Origin: CAWKMN01 sp963850765
GTDB lineage: Bacteria; Chloroflexota; Anaerolineae; Aggregatilineales; Aggregatilineaceae
Direction of reading: 5' to 3'
Assembly (NCBI GenBank): GCA_963850765.1
Contig: CAWKMN010000003.1
Span: 558,001-622,000 of the forward strand
Length of the DNA stretch: 64,000 nt
Positions 48,777 to 56,116 of the stretch are shown here, in pieces. Below the pieces are notes generated by a model that searched no databases, was not told the origin of the DNA, and saw nothing but the letters and a program-made list of their open reading frames with translations. A program made the translations under genes and the position numbers. Within the stretch, counting starts at the first letter, position 1; each line of letters opens with the position of its first letter.

Positions 48777-50422
48777 ATGCTTGCGATAGTCAAAACCTGC
48801 GCTGTTGTTGGAATAGACGCCCAAATTGTCGAAGTACAAGTGGATTTTAACCCACACGGGCTTCCGTCCTTCACGGTTGTTGGTCTACCTGACAACGCCG
48901 TGAACGAAAGCCGAGAGCGGGTCAGGTCCGCCATCAGGAATTCCAATCGTTCAACGGCCAAACGGTTGCGCGGCGGAAGTTCTCCACGTTTGGACGGGTT
49001 AACAGCCACGCTTCCAGGTCAAAACCGGCAGGAGAATGACGAACACGGATTCGGGCTACAGTTTCCCAATAAGCACTACACGGTCAACCTTGCGCCGGCG
49101 AGCCTGCGCAAAGAAGGTCCCGCCTACGATCTGCCCATGGCGATCGGCGTGCTGGCCGCGACGGATCAGGTGCCGCTGCACCGGCTCATCGGGGCAATTT
49201 TTGCGGGCGAACTCTCACTCGATGGCACCGTGCATCACATCAGCGGCATTCTGCCGATCACGCGCCGCGCGCAGCTCGAAGGGTACGAGTGCATCTATGT
49301 GCCCGAAAAGGATGCTTCGCAGGCCGCGCTCGTGCCCGACATCGACGTGATCCCGGTGCGATCGCTGGGGCATCTGGTCGAGCACCTGTACGAGCTTCAG
49401 ATCATCCCCCCCTATGTGCGCGGCGAACTCGATCTGTCCGTGCCCGGCGATCTCGACGGCCTGACGGATTTTGCGGACGTAAAGGGGCAGGAACATGTCA
49501 AGCGGGCGCTGGAAGTCGCCGCGGCGGGCGCGCATAATGTGCTTACTGTCCGGGACCGCCCGGCGTCGGCAAAACGCTGCTGGCCCGCGCCCTGCCGGGT
49601 ATTCTGCCGACGATGACGCTCGACGAGGCGCTCGAAGTCACGAGCATCTATTCCGTGGCGGATCTGCTGCCGGCCAACAAGCCTCTGGTGCGGGTGCGTC
49701 CGTTCCGCGCGCCGCACCACACCGTGAGCGAGGCCGGGCTGGTCGGCGGCGGATCGTGGCCGCGCCCCGGCGAAGTGAGTCTCGCCCATAAGGGCTTGCT
49801 CTTTCTGGATGAATTCTTAGAATTCGGGACTCACACGCTGGAAGTGCTGCGCCAGCCGATTGAGGACAAAACAGTGACGATCAGCCGCGCCCGTGTCGCG
49901 CTGTCGTTCCCGGCCAATTTTATGCTCGTGGCCGCGACCAACCCGTGTCCATGCGGTTATTATGGGGACCCGGTGCGCGAATGTACCTGCTCGACCGCCG
50001 TCGTGCGGCGTTATCAGCAGCGGCTATCCGGCCCGCTGCTGGATCGCATCGATATTCATGTCGAGGTGCCGCGTGTGGATTACGACAAGCTGACCGACAG
50101 CCGCCGGGGTGAGCCGTCCGCCGCGATCCGGGAGCGTGTCGAGACTGCGCGCGTGCGCCAGCGCGATCGATTCCGCGAGGAGCCGCGCCTGCAGGCTAAC
50201 GCCGACATGGGTCCGAGCGACATCCGCCGCTTCTGCCAGTTGGACGCGGCCGGCCAGCAGTTGATCAACACGACGCTGCGCCAGATGCAGTTAAGCGCCC
50301 GTGCCTACCACCGGATTCTCAAGCTCAGCCGGACCATCGCGGATCTGGCCGGGTGTGACATCATCGAGATCACGCATCTGGCCGAAGCGATCCAGTACCG
50401 GCCGCGAAAGATCGTATACTGA
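48777..50422 (+). CDS. comM: ComM/YifB Mg-chelatase-like AAA+ ATPase, chimeric and with one frameshift
   Basis: About 545 residues. The first 56 codons (LAIVKTCAVVGIDAQIV to RSAIRNS) are a diverged version of the broken copy at 30174. A 36-residue insertion follows, then GLQFPN and a host-like body: NLAPASLRKEGPAYDLPMAI, the AAA+ module with GPPGVGKT (after correction near 49548-49570), PFRAPHHTVSEAGLVGGGS, LFLDEFLEF, a zinc-type cluster NPCPCGYYGDPVRECTC, and the C-terminal Mg_chelatase_C. ComM is a hexameric helicase that promotes branch migration in natural transformation. If the insertion is tolerated, the gene may still work. Confidence 0.85.
48945..49052 (+). repeat. 108-bp in-frame insertion in comM with a partial palindrome
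   Basis: Compared with the left fragment and the family, 36 codons are added exactly between RNS and GLQFPN. The DNA holds CCAAACG (48958-48964) and CGTTTGG (48987-48993), with weaker complementarity continuing outward. The coded residues are polar and look non-native (RSTAKRLRGGSSPRLDG). It sits at the seam between foreign and host parts of comM. Confidence 0.6.
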
Positions 50423-50424
50423 CG

Positions 50425-51468
50425 CTACGCCATGCCCTCGTTGGCGATCTCGCTGTCCTCAATGTAGCGGCGCGGCATGGCAAGGCTCGACCAGCCCCCC
50501 GCCTCCTGCAATCGGATTACGTCCACCTTGCCGGCCCAGAACGTCGCCCAGTAATGGCGGCAGTCGTGCGCCGACATCCCCACGATCCCGATCTGGCCGC
50601 CCAGTACCCGGACGCGCTTGGTAATGGCGCGCTCGGTCATCCCCGCATTCGAGAGCGCCCCACCTTTATAGCTGCCGCGCAGCACCGGCCCGATCGCCGG
50701 CACATCGCCGCTGTGGAACCACGCCATGACCGCCCGGAAGGTGTCCGCCGACATTTTATGCGTCTGCGTCTTGTCCACTTTAGGACGATAAAACCGCAGT
50801 TCACCCACCCGCAAATCAAAATCACTCACGTCCAGGCGCGCCACTTCGCCTACGCGCAGCCCATGATCGAGCAGCAGGCACATCATCAGCGCGTCGCGCC
50901 GCCCCTGCGGGGTATCCGGCTGGGTCTTGAGCTGGCGCGCCTGTGCTGGCGTCACCGTGACATGCTGTGCTTTTTTGCTGCCGCGCCGCGTGATCTCCCG
51001 GCGCTCGTTGACGCGTTTGGCTTCTTTCTGGCTGTATCCCCGTACCCCCGCGATCAAAATCCCATTCTCCGCCGGGATCATCCCCGCATCCATCGCCAGC
51101 CGGACATAAGTTTTCACCGCCGACAGCCGCGCGTTGATGCTGGCGACCGCATCCCCTTCGTTCAGCATCCAGTTGCGGAAACCTTTGACCAGCCCGTGCG
51201 TCACGCCGCGCCACGCGACCGGATCGTGCTGGAGATCGCCCGTCTCCACGCCGATCTGGGCCAGATAGATGGCAAAGCGCAGCAGGCTGGCGGCCTGGCT
51301 GCGCAGCGTGTTCTCCGACTTGCGCGACAGATAATCGGTGAACGCGTTTTGCGACGCGTAGCGGTTGGCGACCTCCCCCGCCGTGATCATGCGGTCGGAT
51401 GCGTCGGGCTGGACGATCTCACCTTCCAGAATGATTTGCAGCGCCTTGTTGGATGAATCCTCAGTCAT
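50425..51468 (-). CDS. Tyrosine recombinase/integrase
   Basis: A 347-residue protein from the ATG at 51468, which has GGGAGA upstream (two earlier ATGs lie inside a palindrome). It has an N-terminal core-binding SAM-like domain (residues about 40-125, NAFTDYLSRKSENTLRSQ) and a catalytic domain with Arg in LDHGLRVGEVARL, HDCRH (the HxxR motif), the GGW position and the nucleophile Tyr in RRYIED. It cuts and rejoins DNA as in Xer or phage integrases. It converges on comM with 2 bases between the stops. Base usage is host-like, so it may be a resident Xer-type enzyme rather than the island's own integrase. Confidence 0.88.
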   Translation of the reverse strand: MTEDSSNKALQIILEGEIVQPDASDRMITAGEVANRYASQNAFTDYLSRKSENTLRSQAASLLRFAIYLAQIGVETGDLQHDPVAWRGVTHGLVKGFRNWMLNEGDAVASINARLSAVKTYVRLAMDAGMIPAENGILIAGVRGYSQKEAKRVNERREITRRGSKKAQHVTVTPAQARQLKTQPDTPQGRRDALMMCLLLDHGLRVGEVARLDVSDFDLRVGELRFYRPKVDKTQTHKMSADTFRAVMAWFHSGDVPAIGPVLRGSYKGGALSNAGMTERAITKRVRVLGGQIGIVGMSAHDCRHYWATFWAGKVDVIRLQEAGGWSSLAMPRRYIEDSEIANEGMA

Positions 51469-51484
51469 GATGCTATCTCCCATC

Positions 51485-51519
51485 ATAAGTTCTGATAACT
51501 GTAACTTATCAGAACTTAT
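51485..51519. repeat. Perfect 14-7-14 inverted repeat upstream of the recombinase gene
   Basis: Arms ATAAGTTCTGATAA (51485-51498) and TTATCAGAACTTAT (51506-51519) with a 7-base spacer. A third half-like GTTCTG follows at 51521. The layout equals a tyrosine-recombinase core site (two inverted arms around a 6-8 bp crossover) and also that of a repressor operator. It lies 17 bases upstream of ATG 51468. Confidence 0.85.
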
Positions 51520-51556
51520 TGTTCTGCGCCAGTTGTGCGATTCAAGACATCACAGA

Positions 51557-53134
51557 TCATGGAATTCCATCAGCGTGTGGGAAAATATCAGCCTGACGCA
51601 GATACGCCGCGCGAATAGGTTGGACGCTGACATACAACCCTGCGGGCAGCGTCCCCCAAAAATCGTCAGGATAGGCGATCTGCCCCTTCATGTTCTCAAC
51701 ATACTGGTGCAGCCATCCGAAAAACGCCTCATCGCCCATCGAGTCGCGCAGCGCCTGGAGCATCAGCGCGCCGCGCAGATAGACCGAGTCGATATAGCCG
51801 CGCGGCGAATAGAAATCGTAGATCGGCGCATCGACAAAACCCACCGGCGCGTAAAACGCGACGCGGAAATCCCACCACCATTGGACATACTCAGGATAAT
51901 AATGTTCGACGAACAGCACCTCGCAGTACAGTGCCAGTGCTTCATCGAGATAGGGATACAACCCTTGATCGTTGCCCACCTGCGCGTACCACCACTGGTG
52001 GGCGACTTCATGCACGGTGATGAGTGTCAGCCAGTCATTCGGGATGCCGTGCCACGCGCGGAACCAATCCTGGCTGACAAACACCAGCCCGCTGAATTCC
52101 ATGCCATCCGGGAAATCGCCCTGGACCACCACCATCCGCCGGTGCGGATACGGCCCCAACAGGTGCTCGAAGAACGCCAGCGCATCCGCCGCCGTGTACA
52201 GGGTATAGCGCGGGGTGTTCAGCGTCTCCGCATCAGGATCGGAGAAATAGAACAACTCCACGTTGACGCCGCTGGACGTCAGCGTGCTCAACGTCTGGAA
52301 CTCTGGTGAAACGGACAGCGACAGCTCGCGCCCGCCCACCAGATCAAACCGCCATGTACGCTCGTCGGGCCGGGACAGCACACCAGGGCCAGCCACGTTC
52401 AAACCGTCCGGCGCGTTCCTGATCTGAAGCTCAACGCCAAAATCCGCCGCGCGCAGCGCGAAATGCTCGCCCAGCCAGTGAGTTGGCGGTGTAAGCCAGC
52501 CCTGCGCCGGATCATACGCGGCGACCAGCGGGAACCACATACCCAGGTTGACCTGCCGGGCGCTGTGCCCCCAGTAACCGAGATGTCCCTGGTTGTAACC
52601 GTCCACAATTTCCGGCACGATGAGGTTAAGGCGTAAGGTCAGTTCTGTTTCGCAGCCGGGCAGCAGCGCTTCGTGCAGCGGGACCTTCAGGAGCTGCCCC
52701 TCAAGGGTATAGCCCTGGATCGCCAGACCTGCCGCATCGGATACGCGTGTCAGTTTGAAATTCTCCGGCACGCTGTTGGTCTCCACGTTAAAGACAAGCG
52801 TATCCAGGGCCGCGCCGGTGTCATTTCGATACGTGACCGTTTCCTCAGCGCGCACGGTGAAGGTGGCCCAGTCCAGCATGGCATTCACCTCGTAGCGCAC
52901 ATCCCGCTGATCCAGGTTGGGCTGGCAGGCGTTATCCACCGCCGGAGAGGGCGACGGCAAGGTCTCAGCAGCCTCCAATGTTGGTACCGTGCGCGCCAGC
53001 GATGGCAGCGGCGAGGGTAATGCGGTGATTTCCGGCTCCTGAATCTCCGGTTCCGGCGCACAGGCACCCAAGACGAACAGTCCAACCAGTACCCAGGCGA
53101 GCATGTGCCAAATCCTGACCATACGCAACCTCAT
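51557..53134 (-). CDS. M1-like zinc metallopeptidase lipoprotein
   Basis: A 525-residue protein with a lipoprotein signal (WVLVGLFVLGAC, lipobox Cys near residue 25) and a Pro/Glu-rich linker. It then has an M1/gluzincin fold: beta-sandwich about 75-290, and catalytic HEVAHQWWYAQVG with the third zinc ligand Glu 18 residues later (YLDEALALYCE). The substrate-binding GxMEN motif is replaced by DGMEFSGLVF, as in many bacterial M1-like proteins. It is likely an extracytoplasmic peptidase anchored to the membrane. The gene stands alone. Confidence 0.87.
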   Translation of the reverse strand: MRLRMVRIWHMLAWVLVGLFVLGACAPEPEIQEPEITALPSPLPSLARTVPTLEAAETLPSPSPAVDNACQPNLDQRDVRYEVNAMLDWATFTVRAEETVTYRNDTGAALDTLVFNVETNSVPENFKLTRVSDAAGLAIQGYTLEGQLLKVPLHEALLPGCETELTLRLNLIVPEIVDGYNQGHLGYWGHSARQVNLGMWFPLVAAYDPAQGWLTPPTHWLGEHFALRAADFGVELQIRNAPDGLNVAGPGVLSRPDERTWRFDLVGGRELSLSVSPEFQTLSTLTSSGVNVELFYFSDPDAETLNTPRYTLYTAADALAFFEHLLGPYPHRRMVVVQGDFPDGMEFSGLVFVSQDWFRAWHGIPNDWLTLITVHEVAHQWWYAQVGNDQGLYPYLDEALALYCEVLFVEHYYPEYVQWWWDFRVAFYAPVGFVDAPIYDFYSPRGYIDSVYLRGALMLQALRDSMGDEAFFGWLHQYVENMKGQIAYPDDFWGTLPAGLYVSVQPIRAAYLRQADIFPHADGIP

Positions 53135-53215
53135 CCCGATAGCATAACGCGCGAATCATACTCCAGCCCGCGCAGAATACCAACGATCCCCCGCCGGTCG
53201 CCTCACAAACAGGCA

Positions 53216-53245
53216 TTGACGGTCCGGGGGCGCGGCGTGTATAAT
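53216..53245 (+). promoter_or_regulatory. Strong sigma-70-type promoter for rplU-rpmA
   Basis: A -35 TTGACG at 53216-53221 and a -10 TATAAT at 53240-53245, 18 bases apart. The leader to the rplU start is about 120 bases and could hold an autoregulatory structure, which I did not resolve. Confidence 0.8.
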
Positions 53246-53374
53246 AATCCCCCGGTCCTGGCTGTGCCAGGCTTTTTATCTACGACCAATTTTCCCCGCT
53301 GCGGCGCTCGAACTGGCTGCTGGTCAGCCCGGCTGCTGTCAGCGGCGGCAAAGCGAAGATTGGAGACAAAATCG

Positions 53375-53692
53375 ATGTATGCAATTGTACGCACGGGTGG
53401 TCGGCAATACCGCGCGGAACCCGGCCAGACCATTGATGTGGAACGGCTGCCGAACGCGGAAGGCGAAGCCATCGCCCTGACGGATGTATTGTTGGTAGCG
53501 CCGGATGGCGGCAGTCCCCTGATCGGCCAGCCGGTTGTCGCTGGGGCCGTCGTCAACGTGACGGTCGTGGAGCAGGGGCGCGGGCGCAAAATTTTTGTCT
53601 GGAAGTACAAACCCAAAGAGCGTTATCGCCGCCGCCGCGGGCATCGCCAGTACTTCACGCGGCTGCACATTGATAGTATAACGGGTGTGTAG
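53375..53692 (+). CDS. rplU: 50S ribosomal protein L21
   Basis: A 105-residue protein started at ATG 53375 (TGGAG upstream). The L21 features are MYAIVRTGGRQYRAEPGQTI at the start and the C-terminal VWKYKPKERYRRRRGHRQ, where 23S rRNA is bound. The longer open frame upstream is not part of the protein. L27 follows after 14 bases, the standard rplU-rpmA pair. Confidence 0.96.
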   Translation: MYAIVRTGGRQYRAEPGQTIDVERLPNAEGEAIALTDVLLVAPDGGSPLIGQPVVAGAVVNVTVVEQGRGRKIFVWKYKPKERYRRRRGHRQYFTRLHIDSITGV

Positions 53693-53706
53693 AGGAGCAG
53701 ATCATT

Positions 53707-54000
53707 ATGGCGCATAAAAAAGGTGGCGGTTCAACTCGGAACGGTCGTGACAGCGAGAGCAAGCGCCTGGGCGTCAAGCGCTTTGGCGGTGAGTATGTCA
53801 TCCCCGGCAACATTATCGTCCGGCAGCGCGGCACCAAGTTCCGCCCCGGTTCGAATGTTGGCTTAGGACGCGATCATACGATCTTCTCGAAGATCGAAGG
53901 TTACGTCGTGTTTGAAACCATTGCCGGCGGGCGCAAGCAGATCAGCGTCTACACCGAAAATCCACAGGCGAATCCGAAGGCCGAATCCGCCCAGGTTTAA
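53707..54000 (+). CDS. rpmA: 50S ribosomal protein L27
   Basis: A 97-residue protein: MAHKKGGGSTRNGRDSESKR at the N-terminus, which reaches the peptidyl-transferase centre, then GVKRFGGEYVIPGNIIVRQR. There is no cleavable N-terminal extension of the Firmicutes type. The C-terminal tail is slightly longer than usual. Confidence 0.97.
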   Translation: MAHKKGGGSTRNGRDSESKRLGVKRFGGEYVIPGNIIVRQRGTKFRPGSNVGLGRDHTIFSKIEGYVVFETIAGGRKQISVYTENPQANPKAESAQV

Positions 54001-54098
54001 CTCCCCTGGGCTCTTATCGTCGTTGTCAGCCCATACAGCCGCCACGCATCCCCCAAACCCTTGGGAACCGTGGCGGGAAAGGTTGAGAAAGAAAACTC

Positions 54099-54566
54099 AT
54101 GCGTGAAAAAATCCATCCTACGTGGTACCCCGAAGCGCGCGTGACCTGCGCCTGCGGCAATACCTGGACCGTCGGCGCAACCGTGGCGGAAATCCGCACG
54201 GATGTCTGCTCGGCGTGCCATCCCTTCTTCACGGGCGAACAGCGTATCGTGGACACCGAAGGTCAGGTCGATCGCTTCATGAAGCGTCTGCGCGTGCGCG
54301 ATCAGATCCTGGCGGATGTCGATGCCCGCGACCAGGAACGCACCTCACCGGATATTCCGATCGTGGAGCTCGGCCTGGACAAGCGTTACACCAACATCCT
54401 GATCGAAAACGGGATCGAGGTCATTGGCGATCTGACGGCGCGCTGGGAAACTGGCGGCGACCCGGCAATCCTGAGCATCTCGGGTATTGGCCGCAAAGTG
54501 CTGGCCGACATCAAAAAGCTTCTGCGCGCGCGGGGCTACGAGCTTCCCGACTACGAAGAAGCCTAA
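54099..54566 (+). CDS. rpmE: Ribosomal protein L31 fused to an RNA-polymerase-alpha-CTD-like HhH domain
   Basis: A 155-residue protein. Residues 1-70 are a zinc-type L31: REKIHPTWYPEARVTCACG, then a second Cys pair in TDVCSACHPFFTGEQR. L31 is normally about 70-80 residues. The extra part from about 92-155 reads VELGLDKRYTNILIENGIEV, IGDL, then LSISGIGRKVLADIKKLL. This is the helix-hairpin-helix pattern of the alpha subunit's C-terminal domain (compare LNL..R..N.L...GI..VGDL and G.KSL.EI...L). This makes an unusual L31 with a nucleic-acid- or protein-binding tail. No long linker other than an acidic helix separates the parts. Confidence 0.88.
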   Translation: MREKIHPTWYPEARVTCACGNTWTVGATVAEIRTDVCSACHPFFTGEQRIVDTEGQVDRFMKRLRVRDQILADVDARDQERTSPDIPIVELGLDKRYTNILIENGIEVIGDLTARWETGGDPAILSISGIGRKVLADIKKLLRARGYELPDYEEA

Positions 54567-54591
54567 ACGTTCCAAACATCTGATGGTGGCG

Positions 54592-54616
54592 GGGCAGGTT
54601 GTGATCGGACCTGCCC
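54592..54616 (+). terminator. Terminator after the ribosomal protein genes
   Basis: An 8-bp stem (GGGCAGGT at 54592-54599 with its complement at 54609-54616), then a T-rich stretch. It separates rpmE from tdk. Confidence 0.7.
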
Positions 54617-54674
54617 TTTCGTTTGTCTGCTGCGGATGTTAGTATCGATACCATCCGTACACCCGGAGGACGAG

Positions 54675-55259
54675 ATGAAACACCACACAGGCCGTGTCGA
54701 AGTGATCTGCGGCAGCATGTTCAGCGGCAAAACCGAGGAACTGATCCGGCGTGCGCGTCGCGCGGTGATCGCCAAACAGAAGGTGCAAGTCTTTAAGCCG
54801 GACGTCGATAACCGCTACGCCGTCGAGCGCGTCACCTCGCACAACGGGCAGGCGTTTGAGGCTGTTCCGGTCGCGAACGCCCACACAATTCTCACGCTCC
54901 TTGCGCCCGATACCACCGTCGTGGCGATTGACGAAGCGCAGTTTTTTGACGCCGGGATCGAACCTGTCACTGAGCAGTTGGCGCACCGGGGCATCCGCGT
55001 GATTATCGCCGGGCTGGATGTCGATTTCCGGGGTGAGCCGTTTGGCGCGATGCCGGCCCTGCTCTGCCGCGCGGACGATGTGCAGAAGCTCCACGCGATC
55101 TGCATGGTGTGCGGCGAGAATGCCACCCGGACACAGCGGCTCGTCAACGGCCAGCCGGCCCGTTACGACGATCCGATCATTATGGTCGGTGCATCAGAGT
55201 CCTACGAGGCGCGCTGCCGCGATCATCACGCCGTCCCCGGCCGGGAAGAGCGCGTCTGA
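54675..55259 (+). CDS. tdk: Thymidine kinase
   Basis: A 194-residue type II thymidine kinase started at ATG 54675 (GGAGGA upstream). It has P-loop GSMFSGKTEEL at about residues 12-22, the Walker-B region VVAIDEAQFFD, the IIAGLDVDFRGEPFG lasso region, and a zinc site including CMVCGENATRTQR. It phosphorylates thymidine in the salvage pathway. It stops just before the convergent esterase gene. Confidence 0.95.
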   Translation: MKHHTGRVEVICGSMFSGKTEELIRRARRAVIAKQKVQVFKPDVDNRYAVERVTSHNGQAFEAVPVANAHTILTLLAPDTTVVAIDEAQFFDAGIEPVTEQLAHRGIRVIIAGLDVDFRGEPFGAMPALLCRADDVQKLHAICMVCGENATRTQRLVNGQPARYDDPIIMVGASESYEARCRDHHAVPGREERV

Positions 55260-55266
55260 TCTGAGG

Positions 55267-56105
55267 TTATACGCCGGACCACGTCTGCGTGTAAAAGGCG
55301 AGATATTCCGGCATTCGGGGTTCCCAATACGTTTTGTCATGCCCACCCGGATCGATCGCGAAATGGTGGGCGATACCCTGCTCCTCAAGCACGGCGTGTA
55401 ACTGCTCCACCATTCGGCGCATCATATCCTGCGACCCCGTATCCAGGTAAATCCGCGGCTGGTTGTCTGGCGTGAGCGTCCGCGCCACATCGGCCGGATT
55501 GCGCGCGGCAAAGCTTTCACGGTCTACGCCAAAAATCCAGGGTGGGCCACCATTGCCCGGCGGTCCGCTGAACAACGCGGGACTGTGAATGCCCACCGCG
55601 CTGAACTCCGCCGGCGCGCGAAACGCGTGAACCGCTGCCGCCGCGCCGCCCATCGAGATCCCCCCGATTGCCCGCCCGGCCCGATCAGTGCGGACACGGA
55701 AGTGAGCCTCAACATAAGGATCACCTCGGCCAGCAGGTAATCGCCATAACACCCGTACTGATCCAGGGCGTCACGGAAGAAATCCGCGTGCAGCGCGATA
55801 ACCGATGACCAGTCATGTCCCGGCGGATCGGCGGCGTTGAGAAAGAAACTCTTTTCGCCCGACGGCAGCACGATCACCATCGGCGGCAGCGTTCCATCCG
55901 CGATGCCGTGCCACAGATGCAGGTGGATATTCAGCTTGTCGGTGATATAACGCGGGCTGAGTTCCCAGGGATGCAGAAAGTACAGCACCGGGTATACGGC
56001 CGATGCATCATCCGCATAACCCGGTGGAGTAACGATCCACACCGGCATGGGGCGACCCACCGCGCGGCTGTCGAGGGAAAGGTAGAGGATTTCACCCTGC
56101 TGCAT
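55267..56105 (-). CDS. Alpha/beta-hydrolase esterase (esterase D-like), one frameshift
   Basis: About 279 residues in two frames. The first (start 56105) has PMPVWIVTPPGY, YPVLYFLHPWELSPRY and PPMVIVLPSGEKSF. The second has the nucleophile elbow GISMGG, and a C-terminal HHFAIDPGGHDKTYW with the catalytic His. The frames join if one G is added in the GAGGTGATCC stretch near 55722 (LLAEVDPYVEAHF). Such enzymes hydrolyse esters such as S-formylglutathione or polysaccharide acyl groups; the substrate is unknown. The start is 11 bases from the stop of the protease gene upstream, so they may form one operon. Confidence 0.82.
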
Positions 56106-56116
56106 CGATAACCTGC

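Larger units (their letters stand above)
30359..49070. mobile_element. Potassium-homeostasis island inserted in comM
   Basis: The boundaries are set by the point where the left comM fragment loses similarity (about 30359-30405) and where the right copy becomes host-like (about 49053-49075). All recognised genes inside are on the minus strand and serve K+/cation transport or its control. The island ends with its own promoter region and a diverged comM 5' end (about 79% identical residues to the left copy by hand count over 62 positions) that restores the reading frame. No integrase, transposase or long exact terminal repeat was found inside. Homologous recombination in comM on one side and illegitimate joining on the other is therefore one plausible mode. 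Site-specific entry, as in ICEs that replace a host gene's 5' end, is the alternative. An assembly chimera cannot be excluded. Confidence 0.55.

Noticed and set aside
48530..48850. A 106-residue plus-strand open frame before comM
   Set aside because: No Shine-Dalgarno or domain; it overlaps the well-supported comM start in another frame.
30340..49075. TTTCC(G/C)AAT shared by both comM copies as an attachment core
   Set aside because: The match is simply the conserved codons for QFPN, with a mismatch inside, too short and coding-constrained to be called a direct repeat.
50425..51468. The tyrosine recombinase as the integrase of the potassium island
   Set aside because: It lies outside the island beyond the 3' end of comM, has host-like base use, and its palindromic site is not found at either island junction.
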